64,000 nucleotides of DNA from Chlorocebus sabaeus (lineage: Eukaryota; Chordata; Mammalia; Primates; Cercopithecidae): assembly GCF_047675955.1 (NCBI RefSeq), contig NC_132928.1:50462889-50526888 (forward strand). The letters are read 5' to 3'. This document shows positions 46,452 to 58,385 of the stretch, one piece after another. Position 1 is the stretch's first letter. Each line of letters opens with the position of its first letter. A program made the position numbers and the translations under genes. The notes under the pieces were generated by a model that made no database searches, was not told the DNA's origin, and worked only from the letters and a program-made list of their open reading frames with translations.

Positions 46452-48445
46452 AACCGCTGTTATTATTGTTTATGTTATGATCTTCTGAATACAGTGGGAG
46501 CAGGTTAATGATTATCACAGCTGGCAGTTGGAGGAGAGGGAAGGGAGAATGGAGGAAGGCTAACTGAGCCCAGTTTTCTGAACCAGTAGAGGAGTTTTTT
46601 TGTCAGGGTAGGGAGGAGGAACATTCCAAACAAAGGAAAAAAAAATCAAGGTCAAAGGCCACAAGGCAATAAGGAGACAGAACCATCCAGGAGACCTGAA
46701 GAAAGTCATAAGTATCATTAAAGGGGCCAGGAGTAAAGCCGGTGTCAGGACTTAAAAAGTTTGTAGACCATGTTGAGACGTTCTGAGCCATACTCTCTTT
46801 TTTTTTTTTTTTTTTTTTTTTGATGGGGTGGGGTGTGGACAGGGCCTCACTGTCACCCAGGCAAGGGTGCAAATCTGGACTCATTGCAACCTCTGCCTCC
46901 CAGACTCAAGCAATCCTCCCATCTCAGCCTCTCAAGTGGTTGAGACCACAAGCACCCACCACCATGACTGACTAATTTATTTTATTTTATTTTTGAGACG
47001 GAGTTTTGCTCTTGTTGCCCAGGCTGGAGTGCAGTGGCGCAATCTCGGCTCACCGCAACTTCTGCCTCCCAGGTTCAAGCAATTCTCCTGCCTCAGCCTC
47101 CCAAGTAGCTGGGATTACAGGCATGCGCCACCACACCTGGCTAATTTTGTATTTTTAGTAGAGACAGGGTTTCTCCATGTTGGTCAGGCTAGTCTTGAAC
47201 TCCTGACCTCAGGTGATCTGCCTGCCTCGGTCTCCCAAAATGCTGAGATTACAGGCGTGAGCCACAGCGCCCGGCTTAACTTTTTTTTTTTTTTGTAGAG
47301 ACAGGGTCTCACTATATTGCCCAGACGGATTCATATTCTTATAGATAGTGGGGAGCCAGTGAAGGATGTTAAGTAGAGGGGAGTTATGATTTAGGAGACT
47401 GTACTGGAGGAGATGCAACTGGAGGTGGAGAGATCAATTAGAAGGGTGATGTGGTAATACAAGTGAGAGATGATAAAAGCCTAAACTAAGGCTGTAGCAA
47501 ACTAAGGCAGAAAGAAAGAAAGGGACATATTTGAAAGATAGTTAAAGTGACAATTGACAGAATTAGATAGTGTTTGGATGGTGGTGGGGAGGTATTAAGG
47601 ATGTATCCAGGATTTATGACTTAGCAGTCCGGGTGGGTAGAGTTAATGCTGACCGAGATAAGAAAATACATCCAGGAAAAGGAGCCAGAATAAGCTTTAC
47701 CTGGGTTAATATTTAAACTGCGTTAGTTCACCTTCTACTAAAACCTGAAAGAATTGAACAAGACGCAATGAACTTTCGTTCTGTTTTGACAATAAAGTAG
47801 CTTTCATGTGTTTTCTATCAACAATGCATTCTATTGGCAGAAAATAAAATCAAATACAGAAAAATACAAAGATAAAAGCCATCTAATACTCTATCCAGAG
47901 ATGCAGCTAAACGTTGCTGTGGAGAAGAAAAAGAACAATGGCTAAGGCCTAGAACTGAGCCCTACTGCCAGAAGGCACTGGGTTCTATAGGGGAGACAAA
48001 AAGAGAAACTGAACAAAAATCAAACCAGCCTTTTTAAAACACAAACAAAACATCTCAGCTCTTCAAAGGACCACAACTCCCTTAGGGATACCAAACAGGC
48101 AATAAATCTTTACCCCATCCCAAGTATGTATAATTTCGCCATTGGCGTTCACTCAAGCATAGGGAAAACAGATTAATCTGGAGTTAAGGTTTTGTGATTG
48201 AGTAAGACAGTGAGGCAAGGGTGTAAACCAGGACACAGACCTTCACTGGAACGTTTCTGAAAACTCTTGAAGGGCTGGAATCCTGTCTTGTTTCTATCCC
48301 AAAGCACCTAACGCAATATCTATGGGTTACCCAATAAAGAGATTGAATGAATTAAGAAAGTAACTGAAAGCATGAGGTCCTAGAGTGTGGGTCAACCTCG
48401 AAGACAACAGGGGTCTGACACATTCCTCTTCTCAGTGATTCTCTT
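46452..48445. other. Intergenic, old repeat then unique
   Basis: 46500-46790 and 47326-47690 are a second copy of the family at 43.7 kb (GGAACATTCCAAACAAAGG, GGGGAGCCAGTGAAGGATG). 47700-48445 is unique. Confidence 0.5.
46799..47325 (-). mobile_element. AluJ split by an AluS
   Basis: Outer copy 46799-46978 and 47277-47325; inner AluS 46979-47276, with a clean GAGACGGAGTTTTGCTC start. Confidence 0.87.
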
Positions 48446-48551
48446 CCTTCCTTCCTTCCTTCCTTCCTTCCTTCCTCCCTCTTTCTTTCTTTCTTTCTTC
48501 TTTCCCTTCCTTCCTTCCTTCCTTCCTTCCTTCCTTCCTTCCTTCCTTCCT
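48446..48551 (+). repeat. (TTCC)n microsatellite
   Basis: About 19 TTCC units broken by a CTTT block at 48479-48503; it is the tail of the Alu at 48552. Confidence 0.96.
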
Positions 48552-48842
48552 TTTTTTTTGAGAAAGAGTTTAGCTCTTTTTGCTCAGGCTGGAGTGCAGT
48601 GGTGTGATCTTGGCTCACTGCAACCTCCGCCTCCCGGGTTCAAGTGATTCTCCTGCCTCAGCCTCCTGAGTAGCTGGGATTACAGGCATGTACCACCATG
48701 CTTGGCTAATTTTTTGGATTTTTAGTGGAGACAGGGTTTCACTATGTTGGCCAGACTGGTCTCGAACTCCTGACCTCAGGTGATCAACTTGCCTCGGCCT
48801 CCCAAAGTGCTGGGATTACAGGCGTGAGCCATGGCGCCCACC
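48552..48842 (-). mobile_element. AluS, full length, with (TTCC)n tail
   Basis: The poly-T end passes directly into the TTCC array at 48446-48551. Confidence 0.93.
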
Positions 48843-49327
48843 TGATCCAGTCATCTTTCAAGCTATATCATCACTTGTTTTTCTGCAAGCAGAAGTCTTT
48901 ACATACAAGGGAGAGAGCAATCTATGCTGGTTAAGAAAATCCATCTTGCCTACATGAATTTTCTCTAGCTCTAAATAGCAAAGTACATTCTAGGCACCAC
49001 CAGAGATGTAATGATAGTTCAAAGATGTATGCACATAAGGAAACAGCATCAAGAGTTTCTCAAGCACCACTGGTGAATGGATTCTACCACCTGACTGTCC
49101 CACATAGGAATGGAATAGCTGCCACACAGCTGTGCTTGCCAGTGACCTAGTTCATCTTTTCTGACACTACCAGAATTTATTCCCCATGATTCTTTCTCCA
49201 ACAGGAAGGGGCTAAGATTATTTCTCCAACAGGAAGGGGCTAATTTTCTTTATTAGCCTAATATGTATTGTTTTTATTTCCAAGAGGAAGACAGATGTAT
49301 TCCTTATTAGATAAATAACACAAGCTT
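48843..49327. other. Intergenic, nothing recognised
   Basis: TTTCTCCAACAGGAAGGGGC occurs twice at about 49192-49242, a short local tandem duplication. Confidence 0.55.
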
Positions 49328-49639
49328 GGCCAGACACGGTGGCTCACGTCTGTAATCCCAGTGCTTTGGGAGGCTAGGTTGGGTGGTTCACTTGAGACCA
49401 GGAGTTTGATACCAGCCTGGCCAACATGGCCAAATCCTATCTCTACTAAAAATACAAAACTTAGCCAGGTGTGGTGGCACACGCCTGTAATCCCAGCTAC
49501 TCAGGAGGCTTGAGGCATGAGAATCACTTGAACCCGCGAGGCAGAGGTTTCAGTGAGTCAACATTATGCCACTGCACTTAAACCTGTGCAAAAGAGCGAG
49601 ATTCTGCCTCAGAAGACAAACAAACAAATAAACGAAACC
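49328..49639 (+). mobile_element. AluS, full length
   Basis: Flanked by ACAAGCTT (49320-49327, 49640-49647). Confidence 0.94.
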
Positions 49640-49841
49640 ACAAGCTTGCTGAAAAATTCAGAAAACATATATAATTATTAAGGAAGAAAATAAAAATGAC
49701 TCAAAATGAAATAATCACCTTTAACACTTTAACATTTTGGTGTCCATTCTTTCACACAATTCTTTATGCATACAGACACATTCAAATATTGAATTTTTTC
49801 ACTGAAAATTTTGCATTTGTGAATTTTTCTTAATACACTCT

Positions 49842-50146
49842 TTTTTTTTTTTTTTTTTTAAGATGGAATCTCGCTCTGTCGCCCAGGCTGGAGTGCAATA
49901 GCATGATCTTGGCTCACTGCAACACCTCTGCCTCCCAGGTTCAAGTGATTCTCCTGCCTCAGCCTCCCAAGTAGCTGGGATTACAGGCATCTAAAATCCT
50001 GGCTAATTTTTGTATTTTTAGTAGAGACAGAGTTTCACCATGTTGGCCAGGCTCGTCTCAAACTCCTGACCTCAGGTAATCTGCCCGCCTTGGACTCCCA
50101 AAGTGCTGGGGTTACAGGCATGAGCCACCACACATGCCAGGCCTAC
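49842..50146 (-). mobile_element. AluS with unusual 5' end
   Basis: Its 5' end reads GGCCTGGCATGTGTGGTGG, four bases longer than normal Alu; the same kind of extension occurs at 53806-54102. Confidence 0.9.
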
Positions 50147-50167
50147 ATACTTTATTTTTTAAAGCAG

Positions 50168-50490
50168 GTTTGTTTTGTTTTGTTTTGTTTTTTGAGACAG
50201 AGTCTTGCTCTGTCACCCAGGCTGGAGTGCAATGGCGCGATCTCGGCTCATGTAAGCTCTGCCTCCCGGGTTCAAGCCATTCTCCTACCTCAGCCTCCTG
50301 AGTAGCTGGGACTACAGGCACCCGCCACCACGCCTGGCTAAATTTTTTTTTGTATTTTTAGTAGAGACGGGTTTTCACTGTGTTAGCCAGGATGGTCTCT
50401 ATCTCTGGACCTCTCGATCTCAAGTGAACACCCAACCTAGCCTCCCAAAGCACTGGGATTACAGGCAGGTGTGAGTCATTGCACCTGGCC

Positions 50491-50491
<1 letters not shown>
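50168..50491 (-). mobile_element. AluY/S, full length
   Basis: (TTTTG)n tail at 50168-50190; ends CACCTGGCCC. Confidence 0.92.
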
Positions 50492-50494
<3 letters not shown>

Positions 50495-50522
<28 letters not shown>

Positions 50523-50804
50523 GAGATGGAGTCTGGCTCTATTGCCCAGACTGGAGTGCAGTGGCACGATCTTGGATCACTGCAACCTCTGCCTCCCGGA
50601 TTCAAGTGATTCTCCTGTCTCAGCCTCTCAAGTAGCTGGGATTACAGGTGTGTGTCACCACACCCAGCTAATTTTTTGTATTTTTAGCAGTGACAGGGTT
50701 TCATCACGTTGGCCAGGCTGATCTCGAACTCCTGAACTCAAGTGATCTGCCCGCCTCAGCCTCTCAAAGTGCTGGGATTACAGGCTTGAGCCACCCCACA
50801 CGGC
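50495..50804 (-). mobile_element. AluS, full length
   Basis: 28-base poly-T start; back-to-back with the preceding copy, both within L1M sequence. Confidence 0.93.
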
Positions 50805-51264
50805 TTAGAGCAGTTTTAGGTTTATGGGAAAGTTAAGCAGAATGTATATTTACTACCTACCACCATAAGTGTACATATAGCCTCCCCCATTGTCAACATC
50901 CCCCACCTGAGTGGTACATTTATTCCAATTGATGAACTTACATGGACACATCATTATCACCCAATGTTCATAGTTTACAGTTCACTCTTGGTATTGATAT
51001 TATTTTTTAAGGGCTTTATTGGTGACCTATATATTGGTGATCTATTTATTGGTGACCTATCTTGGTGATCTATATATTAATCAGAAGTAATTAATTTATT
51101 ACCTGGTAAGCAAAATAGAACTTAATTTTGTTTAGCCCAAGTGTATTCCTCTTTCTGAGTTCACAAAGTATGCCTGAGTCAATTTTCTGTGTTTAGTAAA
51201 CTTTTGTTATAATTTTATGTACTTTAATTACATTCCTTTTAAACCTTCACCATTTGAATATTGA

Positions 51265-51375
51265 AAATTCCCAGGCTTTCTGGACTATCATACTACAGCT
51301 TCTCTTTTGGCCTCCACAACTAATAAATACCTTGTTTGACCATCTTCATATCTTTAGGCAATTATGTTTTCCTTA
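51265..51375 (+). repeat. 111-base direct repeat, copy 1
   Basis: Matches 52639-52749 with one mismatch (TGGACT versus TAGACT). Not Alu. Flanks differ. Confidence 0.95.
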
Positions 51376-51723
51376 AGGTTTAGATGATTTGATGCACCAT
51401 GGTATAGTACAATGGTAGGGTCAAATTTTTCTGTCTGTTTCGTTGTACCTTTCCAATATTGGTTAACCTTGGGGTCCTTTGAGGCCACAGGAAAATATTG
51501 AGCTGTTGACAATGACTCTAAGACATGTTTCTAGGATTATAAATTATATCTCAGAGCCCAACTACATTACGAGTACAATTTTCCCTTCAGTGTAACTCAC
51601 ACTTCTCTATGTCGAAGCTCAGTTTTACTCACTCAGCCAGTCTCTTGAGCTTTTTCCCTTTTTTTTCTTAAGGAAGTTGCTCTCTTGGAAAAAAAAAAAA
51701 AAAAGTAGTTATCAACATCATGG

Positions 51724-52038
51724 GGCCGGGCTCACTGACTTATGCCTGTAATTTCAGCACTTTGGGAAGCCAAGGTGGGTAGATCACTTGAGGTTGGGAG
51801 TTCAAAACCAGGCCGGCCAACATGGCAAAACCTGTCTTTACTAAAAATACAAAAATTAGCTGGGTGTGGTGGTACATGTCTGTAATCCCAGCTACTTGGG
51901 AGGCTGAGGCAGCAGAATTGCTTGAACCTGGGAGGCGGAAGTTACAGTAAGCTGAGATCGCACCACTGTATTCCAGCCTGGGCGACAGAGCGAGACCCTG
52001 TCTCAAAAACGACAAAAAAAAAAAAAAAAAAAAAAAAA
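51724..52038 (+). mobile_element. AluS, full length
   Basis: Starts GGCCGGGCTCACTGAC; A tail to 52038. Confidence 0.92.
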
Positions 52039-52041
52039 ACC

Positions 52042-52162
52042 ATACTGAGACTAGGTCTCAATATGTTGCCCAGGCTACACTCAAACTCCTGGACTCAAGC
52101 ACTTCTCCTGCCTCAGCCTCCTGAGTAGCTGAGATTACAGGTATACACTACGGCAACCAGCT
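52042..52162 (-). mobile_element. Alu monomer fragment
   Basis: Short left arm facing the preceding Alu tail to tail. Confidence 0.78.
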
Positions 52163-52638
52163 CTTTTTTTTTTTTTATTCCTGTCAGATTGGTATTACTC
52201 TACAAAGTGATGTGTAAACCCAGTGTTTTTCCTGTGTATTTCCATGTTCACATTATATGTTAAAATGTTGGATGAAATGCAGGCCCAGGGAAACTTACCT
52301 TTTGTTTTCTATTTACAACATTTTTTCTTACCTAGGGAAAAGTGATTTTAATAGCTTTTCCTACCGAAGTCTTGCAACAACTTTTCGAAAACAAATTTTT
52401 ATCTGTGATCCTCCCTTTCCCAGACTTTTTCATTTTAGGATATCCTTTCTATCTTACATACCACTGTCCTAGTTAAGGTTATTTTTGCTTCTCACCTGTA
52501 ATTTCAGTCACAATTGCACCCTAACAAGTATCCACAACTTTATTATTTCCTCAGCAACCCGAACAGTCTTCCCAGAACAATGCTAGAATTGTGTGATTAC
52601 CCTACTCAAAAAACTTCTATAGCTCCCTATATCAGAGG

Positions 52639-52749
52639 AAATTCCCAGGCTTTCTAGACTATCATACTACAGCTTCTCTTTTGGCCTCCACAACTAATAA
52701 ATACCTTGTTTGACCATCTTCATATCTTTAGGCAATTATGTTTTCCTTA
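52639..52749 (+). repeat. 111-base direct repeat, copy 2
   Basis: Second copy, 1374 bases downstream, in a context that reads like old L2 sequence (CTCAAAAAACTTCTATAGCTC just before it), so probably the source copy. Confidence 0.93.
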
Positions 52750-52838
52750 CTCAATATCCATTTTCTCTTTTTCTTTAGTAACAGAATTCTGATTTTATTC
52801 TGGACAGTAGCGAGTGTGCCTGGTTAGAAGGCCATAGT

Positions 52839-53138
52839 GGGCCAGGCATGGTGGCTCATGCCTGTAATCCCAGAACTTTGGGAGGCCGAAGTGGGCAGAT
52901 CACCTGAGGTCAGGAGTTCAAGACCAGCCTGGCCAACATGATGAAACCCCGTCTCTACTAAAAATACAAAAAATGAGCTGGGCATGGTGGCAGACGCCTG
53001 TAATCCCAGCTACTCAGGAGGCTGAGGCAGGAGAATTGCTTGAACCTAGGGGGTGGAGGTTGTAGTGAACCGAGATCGTGCCACTGCACTGCAGCCTGGG
53101 CAACACAGCAAGACTCCGTCTTAAAAAAAAAAAAAAAG
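52839..53138 (+). mobile_element. AluS, full length
   Basis: Starts GGGCCAGGCATGG. Confidence 0.93.
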
Positions 53139-53437
53139 GGCAGGGTGCAGTGGCTCACGCCTGTAATCCCAGCACTTTGGGAGGTCGAGGCAGGCGGATG
53201 ACAAGGTCAAGAGATCAAGACCATCCTTGCCAACATGGTGAAACCCCATCTCTACTAAAAATACAAAAAAAATTAGCCAGGCATGGTGGTATGCGCCTGT
53301 AACCACAGCTACTAAGGAGGCTGAGGCAGGAGAATCGCTTGAACCCAGGAGGCAGAGGTTGCAGTGAGCCAAAATCACGCCACCGCACTCCAGCCTGGCA
53401 ACAGAGTGAGACTCTATCTCAAAAAAAAACAAAAAAA
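53139..53437 (+). mobile_element. AluS/Y, tandem with the previous copy
   Basis: Inserted directly in the A tail of the 52839 copy. Confidence 0.93.
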
Positions 53438-53805
53438 GCCAGAATGTCTAGCTTTCCCTATAGTGTGAGGTATCCACTGAAATGTAAATAGAATGTATTA
53501 GATGGGTTTTCAGGAAAACTGTAAAGGGGGGATAACTCATCTGGGAATTGCATATTTTTGTGTCTCTACCCCTTTTTCTTTATTTGTCTAGGAAATAAAT
53601 ACAATATTTGGATCCCCAGCCACCATTTCAGATCACAAGGAAACTATGAGGATGAAATTAATGACTAAGAAGAGTAGAACAGAAAGAGAGAATGAGTGAG
53701 TGGCTGTGGAGTCTTGATGGGAGTGCTGAGTTGTCTATCTCCAGACTGCTTTATACGACACAGAAATAAATTCTAATTTTGTTTACCCATTTATATGACT
53801 CTTTC
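53438..53805. other. Intergenic, nothing firm
   Basis: Possible old MER relic at 53580-53790 (GGATCCCCAGCCACCATTTC). Confidence 0.4.
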
Positions 53806-54102
53806 TTTTTCATGTTTTGAGACAGAGCTTACTCTGTAGCCCAGACTGGAGTGCAGTGATACAGTCTCGGCTCACTGCAACCTCCGCCTCCCAGGTTCAA
53901 GTGATTCTCCTGCCTCAGCTTACCAAGCAGCTGGGAGTACAGGCTTGCACCATCACATGTGGCTAATTTTTGTATTTTTAGCAGAGACAAGGTTTCACCA
54001 TGTTGGCCAATCTTGTCTCAAACTCCTGACCTCAGGTAATCCACCCGCCTCGGCCTCCCAAAGTGCTGGGATTACAGGTATGAGCCACCATGCACGCCAG
54101 GC
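53806..54102 (-). mobile_element. AluS with the same unusual 5' end
   Basis: 5' end reads GGCCTGGCGTGCATGGTGG; followed by ACTTTATTTTTTAGAGCAG, as at 50150. Confidence 0.9.
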
Positions 54103-54128
54103 CTATACACTTTATTTTTTAGAGCAGT

Positions 54129-54446
54129 GCTTTTTTTTGTTTGTTTCATTTTTGTTTTTGTTTTGAGATGGAGTCTGGCTCTGTTGCCTAGGCTGGAGTG
54201 CAGTGTTGCTATCTCGAGTCACTGCAACCTCTGCCTCCTGGGTTCAAGTGATTCTCCAGCCTCAGCCTCCTGAGTAACTGGGATTACAGGTGCGCATCAG
54301 GACACCTGGCTAATTTTTGTATTTTTAGTAGAGACTGGGTTTCTCCATATTGACTAGACTGGTCTCGAACTCCTGACCTCAGGAGATCTGCCCGCCTCGG
54401 CCTCCCAAAGTGTTGGGATTACAGGCGTGAGCCACCGCGCCTGGCC
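54129..54446 (-). mobile_element. AluS, full length
   Basis: Ends GCGCCTGGCC. Confidence 0.93.
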
Positions 54447-54879
54447 TTATATGGCTCTCCTTTTAATGCAACTGGACCTAGCTCTAACGAACACACTAGC
54501 TATTACCTGCCGAATTAGGCACAAATTTTTGAGAACAGCATTCAAGACCCTTCTTACTATGGATCTAAAGTCCAAAGATTAAAATACTAAGCAGATATTT
54601 CTTCACTTGTATCTTCCACTATACTCATTCATATACAGTCAGAATGAGAATACCATGATTCCTTGACTCTGTGTCTTTGATAATTCTCTTTTTTATCTTG
54701 AATGCCCATGATTTGAATCTCGGATAATTCTCTTACCTCATTTGCAGTTTACCTTTACCCTTACATCTCTGCCTGTTGAAATCCAATTCACTTTTAAAGA
54801 TGTAGTTCAAATGCCAACTCCTTCTCAAAACTCTTGTATTTCCACAAAATTCTTCATTAGCTACCACAACAAAGAGCTC
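54447..54879 (+). repeat. L2 relic
   Basis: CTGCCTGTTGAAATCCAATTC and TCAAATGCCAACTCCTTCTC follow the L2 3' region. Confidence 0.6.
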
Positions 54880-55198
54880 ACCTGAGGTCAAAACAAACCC
54901 AAAAGAATGGCTTCAAAATCTACTCCTGCCTGAATTTAATTAAACCTGTTTATGGAACAATTTATGTCCCCGAGAATTGTTGAAAACAATAGAGCAATTA
55001 GTGGAAAACAGCAGGCAATTAGTGCAGCCTAATAGCTGGATGTGATAACCAATAAAGCATCCAGCTTTAAAGAGAAATCAAGAAAGAGATAGGATGAGAG
55101 CTTTGCTGAAATCACTGTATCCCAGGACAGTCCTCCAAGGAGTGACAAAAAGCTTCACACTGCAGGGAAAATAGACTTCACTAAAACAGCTGTGTTCC

Positions 55199-55203
55199 TA
55201 AAA

Positions 55204-55238
<35 letters not shown>

Positions 55239-55239
55239 A
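55199..55239 (+). repeat. (TAAA)n microsatellite
   Basis: About ten AAAT/TAAA units within L1M sequence, not at an Alu tail. Confidence 0.93.
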
Positions 55240-55492
55240 GACAATAACCGTAATAAAAACAAGCTCTGGAGAAGGGTAAAGGGAGTCAGTATCCGGAGTT
55301 GCTGTGGACTAAATGTCCAGTTTTCAATAACAACAAAATTATGATACATTAAAAGAAACAGAAAAGTATGACTCTTGTACAAGGAAAACAAACACAAAAA
55401 CAGGCAACAGATATACCTGTGTGAGGGCCCAGATGTCAGATTTAACAAACAGTTCAAAGAACAAAAGAAAACTATGCTTTAAAAAGTAAAGA

Positions 55493-55784
55493 GGCTGGGC
55501 ACAGTGGCTCACGCCTATAATCCCAGCGCTTTGGGAGGCCAAAGCAGGCAGATCACCTGAGGTCAGGAGTTCGAGACCAGCCTGGCCAACATGGCGAAAC
55601 CCCATCTCTATTAAAAATACAAAAAATAGCCAGGCATGGCGGTGGATGCCTGTAATTCCAGCTACTCAGGAGGCTGAGGCAGGAGAATCGCTTGAACCCA
55701 GGAGGCAGAGGTTGCAGTGAGCCAAGATTGTGCCATTGTACTCCAGCCTGGGCAACAGAGCAAAACTCCATTTCAAAAAAAAAA
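55493..55784 (+). mobile_element. AluS, full length
   Basis: Shares an outer AAAAAGTAAA duplication (55481-55490 and about 56076-56084) with the next copy. Confidence 0.92.
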
Positions 55785-56080
55785 GGATCCTGCATGGTGG
55801 CTGATACCTGTAATCCCAGCACCTTGGGAGGCTGAGGCAGGTAGATCACGAGTTCAGGAGATCAAGACCATCCTAGCTAACACAGTGAAACCTCGTCTCG
55901 ACTAAAAATACAAAAAATTAGTTGGGCGTCATGGTATTCACCTGTAGTCCCAGCTACTCAGGAGGCTGAGGCAGGAGAATTGCTTGAACCTGGGAGGTGG
56001 AGGTTGCAGTGAGCTGAGATTGCGCCACTGCACTCCAGCCTGGGCAATGAGCGAGACTCTTTCTCAAAGAAAAAAAAAAA
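55785..56080 (+). mobile_element. AluS/Y, in the tail of the previous Alu
   Basis: Starts GGATCCTGCATGGTGG. Confidence 0.92.
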
Positions 56081-56513
56081 GTAAATGAAGCTATAAGGTC
56101 AATGTCTCATCAAATAGAGAATATCAATAAAGCCATATAAAATATTTTTAAGGAGCCAAATGGAAAGTCAATAATTGAAGGTACAATTGAAATGAAAATT
56201 TTTCTGGAGAACCTCAACAGTACATTTTAACTGACAGAACAAGTCAAACTTGAAGATGTATCAATAGAGATAATGCAATTCAAAGAACACAAAGGAAGAA
56301 AAAAATGCAGAAAAGGAAACAGGGCCTCAGAGAAATGTGAGACACCGTTAAGTGCATCAATGTATGTGTAATGCGAGTACCAGAAGGGGAGGATAAAGGA
56401 ACAGGAAAAAAATACTTATTCAAAGAAGTGGTGGCTGAAAAATTCCCAGATTTGATGAGAAACATTCATCTAAACATCCAGGAAGCTCAACAAATTCCAG
56501 ATAGGACAAACTC

Positions 56514-56822
56514 AGTCAGGTGCGATGGCTCACACCTATAATCCCAGCACTTTGGCAGCTGAGAGGGTGTGTATTGCTTGTGACCAGGAGTTCGAGACCA
56601 GCCTGGTCAATATGGTGAAACCCTGTCTCTACTAATATTACAAAAATTAGCCATGCACAGTGGTGCACACCTGTAATCCCAGGTACCCAGGTGGCTGAGG
56701 CATAAGAATTACTCGAACCTGGGAGGCGGAGGTTGCAGTGAGCCGAGATCACACCCCTGTCCTCCAGCCTGGTTGATAAAGCAAGACTCAGCCTCAAAAA
56801 AAAAAACAAAACTAAACCAAGT
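56514..56822 (+). mobile_element. AluS, full length
   Basis: ACAAACTCA on both sides; splits the L1M ORF1 region. Confidence 0.92.
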
Positions 56823-57260
56823 AGTACAAACTCAAAAAAATCTACACCTAGACACATCACCATAAAAATGGTGAAAGCCTAAGACAAGGAGAAAATCTTG
56901 AAAGTAGTAACTTATTGGGAAACCCAGTAAGATTAACAGCTAACTTCTCATCAGAATCAATGGGGCCAGAAAGCAATGGGATGATGTGTTTCAAGAGCTG
57001 AATGAAAGAGAAAAAAAAGACCTGTCAACCAAGAATCTGAGAGCCAGGAATACTATCTTTCAAATATAAGGGCAAAATAAAGACATTCACTGATAAACAA
57101 AAAGATAAATTGTTTTCCTTTTTTTTTTTTGGCTAGCAGACCTACCTTACAAGACCTAATAAAGGAAGTTCTTCAGGCTGAAAGCAAGTGGCTCCAGTAA
57201 TTTGAATTTATGTGAAAAAAACAAAGAGCACTGGTAAAGGTAATTATGTAATTACAAAAA

Positions 57261-57523
57261 AAAATGTATACTTCTTCTTCTTTCCTCTCTTACTTGATTT
57301 AAAAAGCAATTATATAAACCAGTATATATGTTTTGAATTGTTAGAGAAATGTAACATATTTAGCAATAACAACACAAATGAGGTAGGTAGGAGCAAAGCT
57401 ATAGCAAGATGGTAACTCTGGAATCCACAGGAACTAATAAAGAGAACAAGAAATGGTAAATAGGAAGGTTAATATAACGACTCTATAAATATATACTTGC
57501 TCTCTTTTCTTTTCACAGCTTCT
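57261..57523. other. Intergenic, nothing recognised
   Basis: AT-rich sequence between the L1M and an AluY. Confidence 0.45.
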
Positions 57524-57821
57524 TTTTTTTTTTTTTTTTGACAGAGTCTTGCTCTGTCACCCAGGCTGGAGTGCAGTGGCACGATCTCAGCTCACCGAAA
57601 GCTCCGCCTCTTGGGTTCACATCATTCTCCTACCTCAGCTTCCCAAGTAGCTGCGACTACAGGCACCTGCCACCAAGCCAGGCTAATTTTTTTTTGTATT
57701 TTTAGTAGAGATGGGGTTTCACCATGTTAGTCAGGATGGTCTCGATCTCCTGACCTCATGATCCACCCATCTCAGCCTCCCAAAGTGCTGAGATTACAGG
57801 CATGAGCCACTGCTCTCAGCC
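57524..57821 (-). mobile_element. AluY, full length
   Basis: Contains GAAAGCTCCGCC and GTTAGTCAGGATGG. Confidence 0.93.
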
Positions 57822-57976
57822 ACATCTTCTTTAATAGAGATAAAATTCTATAAGGTAACAAGTTAATAAAGATTTATAGGTATAAATATATAGCCACATA
57901 TAGATATAATTGGTATAACAATATTAATACAAAAAGAGAAAGAGGGAATACTACTGTATAGGAACAGTATTTCTTT

Positions 57977-58268
57977 TTTCTTTTTTTTTTTGAGATAGAG
58001 TCTCGCTCTGTTGCCCAGGCTGGAGTGCCATGGTGTGATCTCGGCTCACTGCAGCCTCTGCCTCTGCATCATTCTCCTGCCTCAGCCTCCCGAGTAGCTG
58101 GGACTACTAGGCACCTGCCACCATGCCCGGCTAATTTTTTTGTATTTTTTAGTAGAGACAGGGTTCCACCGTGTTAGCCAGGATGGTCTCAATCTCCTGA
58201 CCTCATGATCCACCTGCCTCAGCCTCCCAAAGTGCTGGGATTATAGGTGTGAGCCACCACGCCCGGCC
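57977..58268 (-). mobile_element. AluY, full length
   Basis: Flanked by AGGAACAGTATTTCTTT and its one-mismatch copy at 58269-58285. Confidence 0.94.
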
Positions 58269-58385
58269 AGGAATAGTATTTCTTTATCTCATAGGAATTA
58301 ACTTGGAATAAATCTAAACAAGACTCTGTTCAGTTAAGATGATACGGTAAGCCCAACAGTGAGCACTAAGAAAACACAAATATAA

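Larger units (their letters stand above)
50147..51000. mobile_element. L1M 3'-region fragment split by two Alus
   Basis: ACTTTATTTTTTAAAGCAG at 50154 resumes as TAGAGCAGTTTTAGGTTTAT at 50805, then CAATTGATGAACTTACATGG. This is a familiar L1M block; orientation not settled. Confidence 0.6.
51001..52838. other. Intergenic, L2-like sequence with a 111-base duplication
   Basis: GGTGAC/TCTAT words repeat at 51020-51075. 52480-52830 reads as degenerate L2. Holds both copies of the 111-base repeat and an Alu between them. Confidence 0.5.
54880..57260 (+). mobile_element. L1M 5'/ORF1 region in pieces
   Basis: CAGATGTCAGATTTAACAAA (55433), TCATCAAATAGAGAATATCA, CCTCAGAGAAATGTGAGACA, GACACATCACCATAAAAATG, GACCTGTCAACCAAGAATCT and AGGCTGAAAGCAAGTGGC follow the ORF1 region of old L1M families. 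Three Alus interrupt it. Confidence 0.78.
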
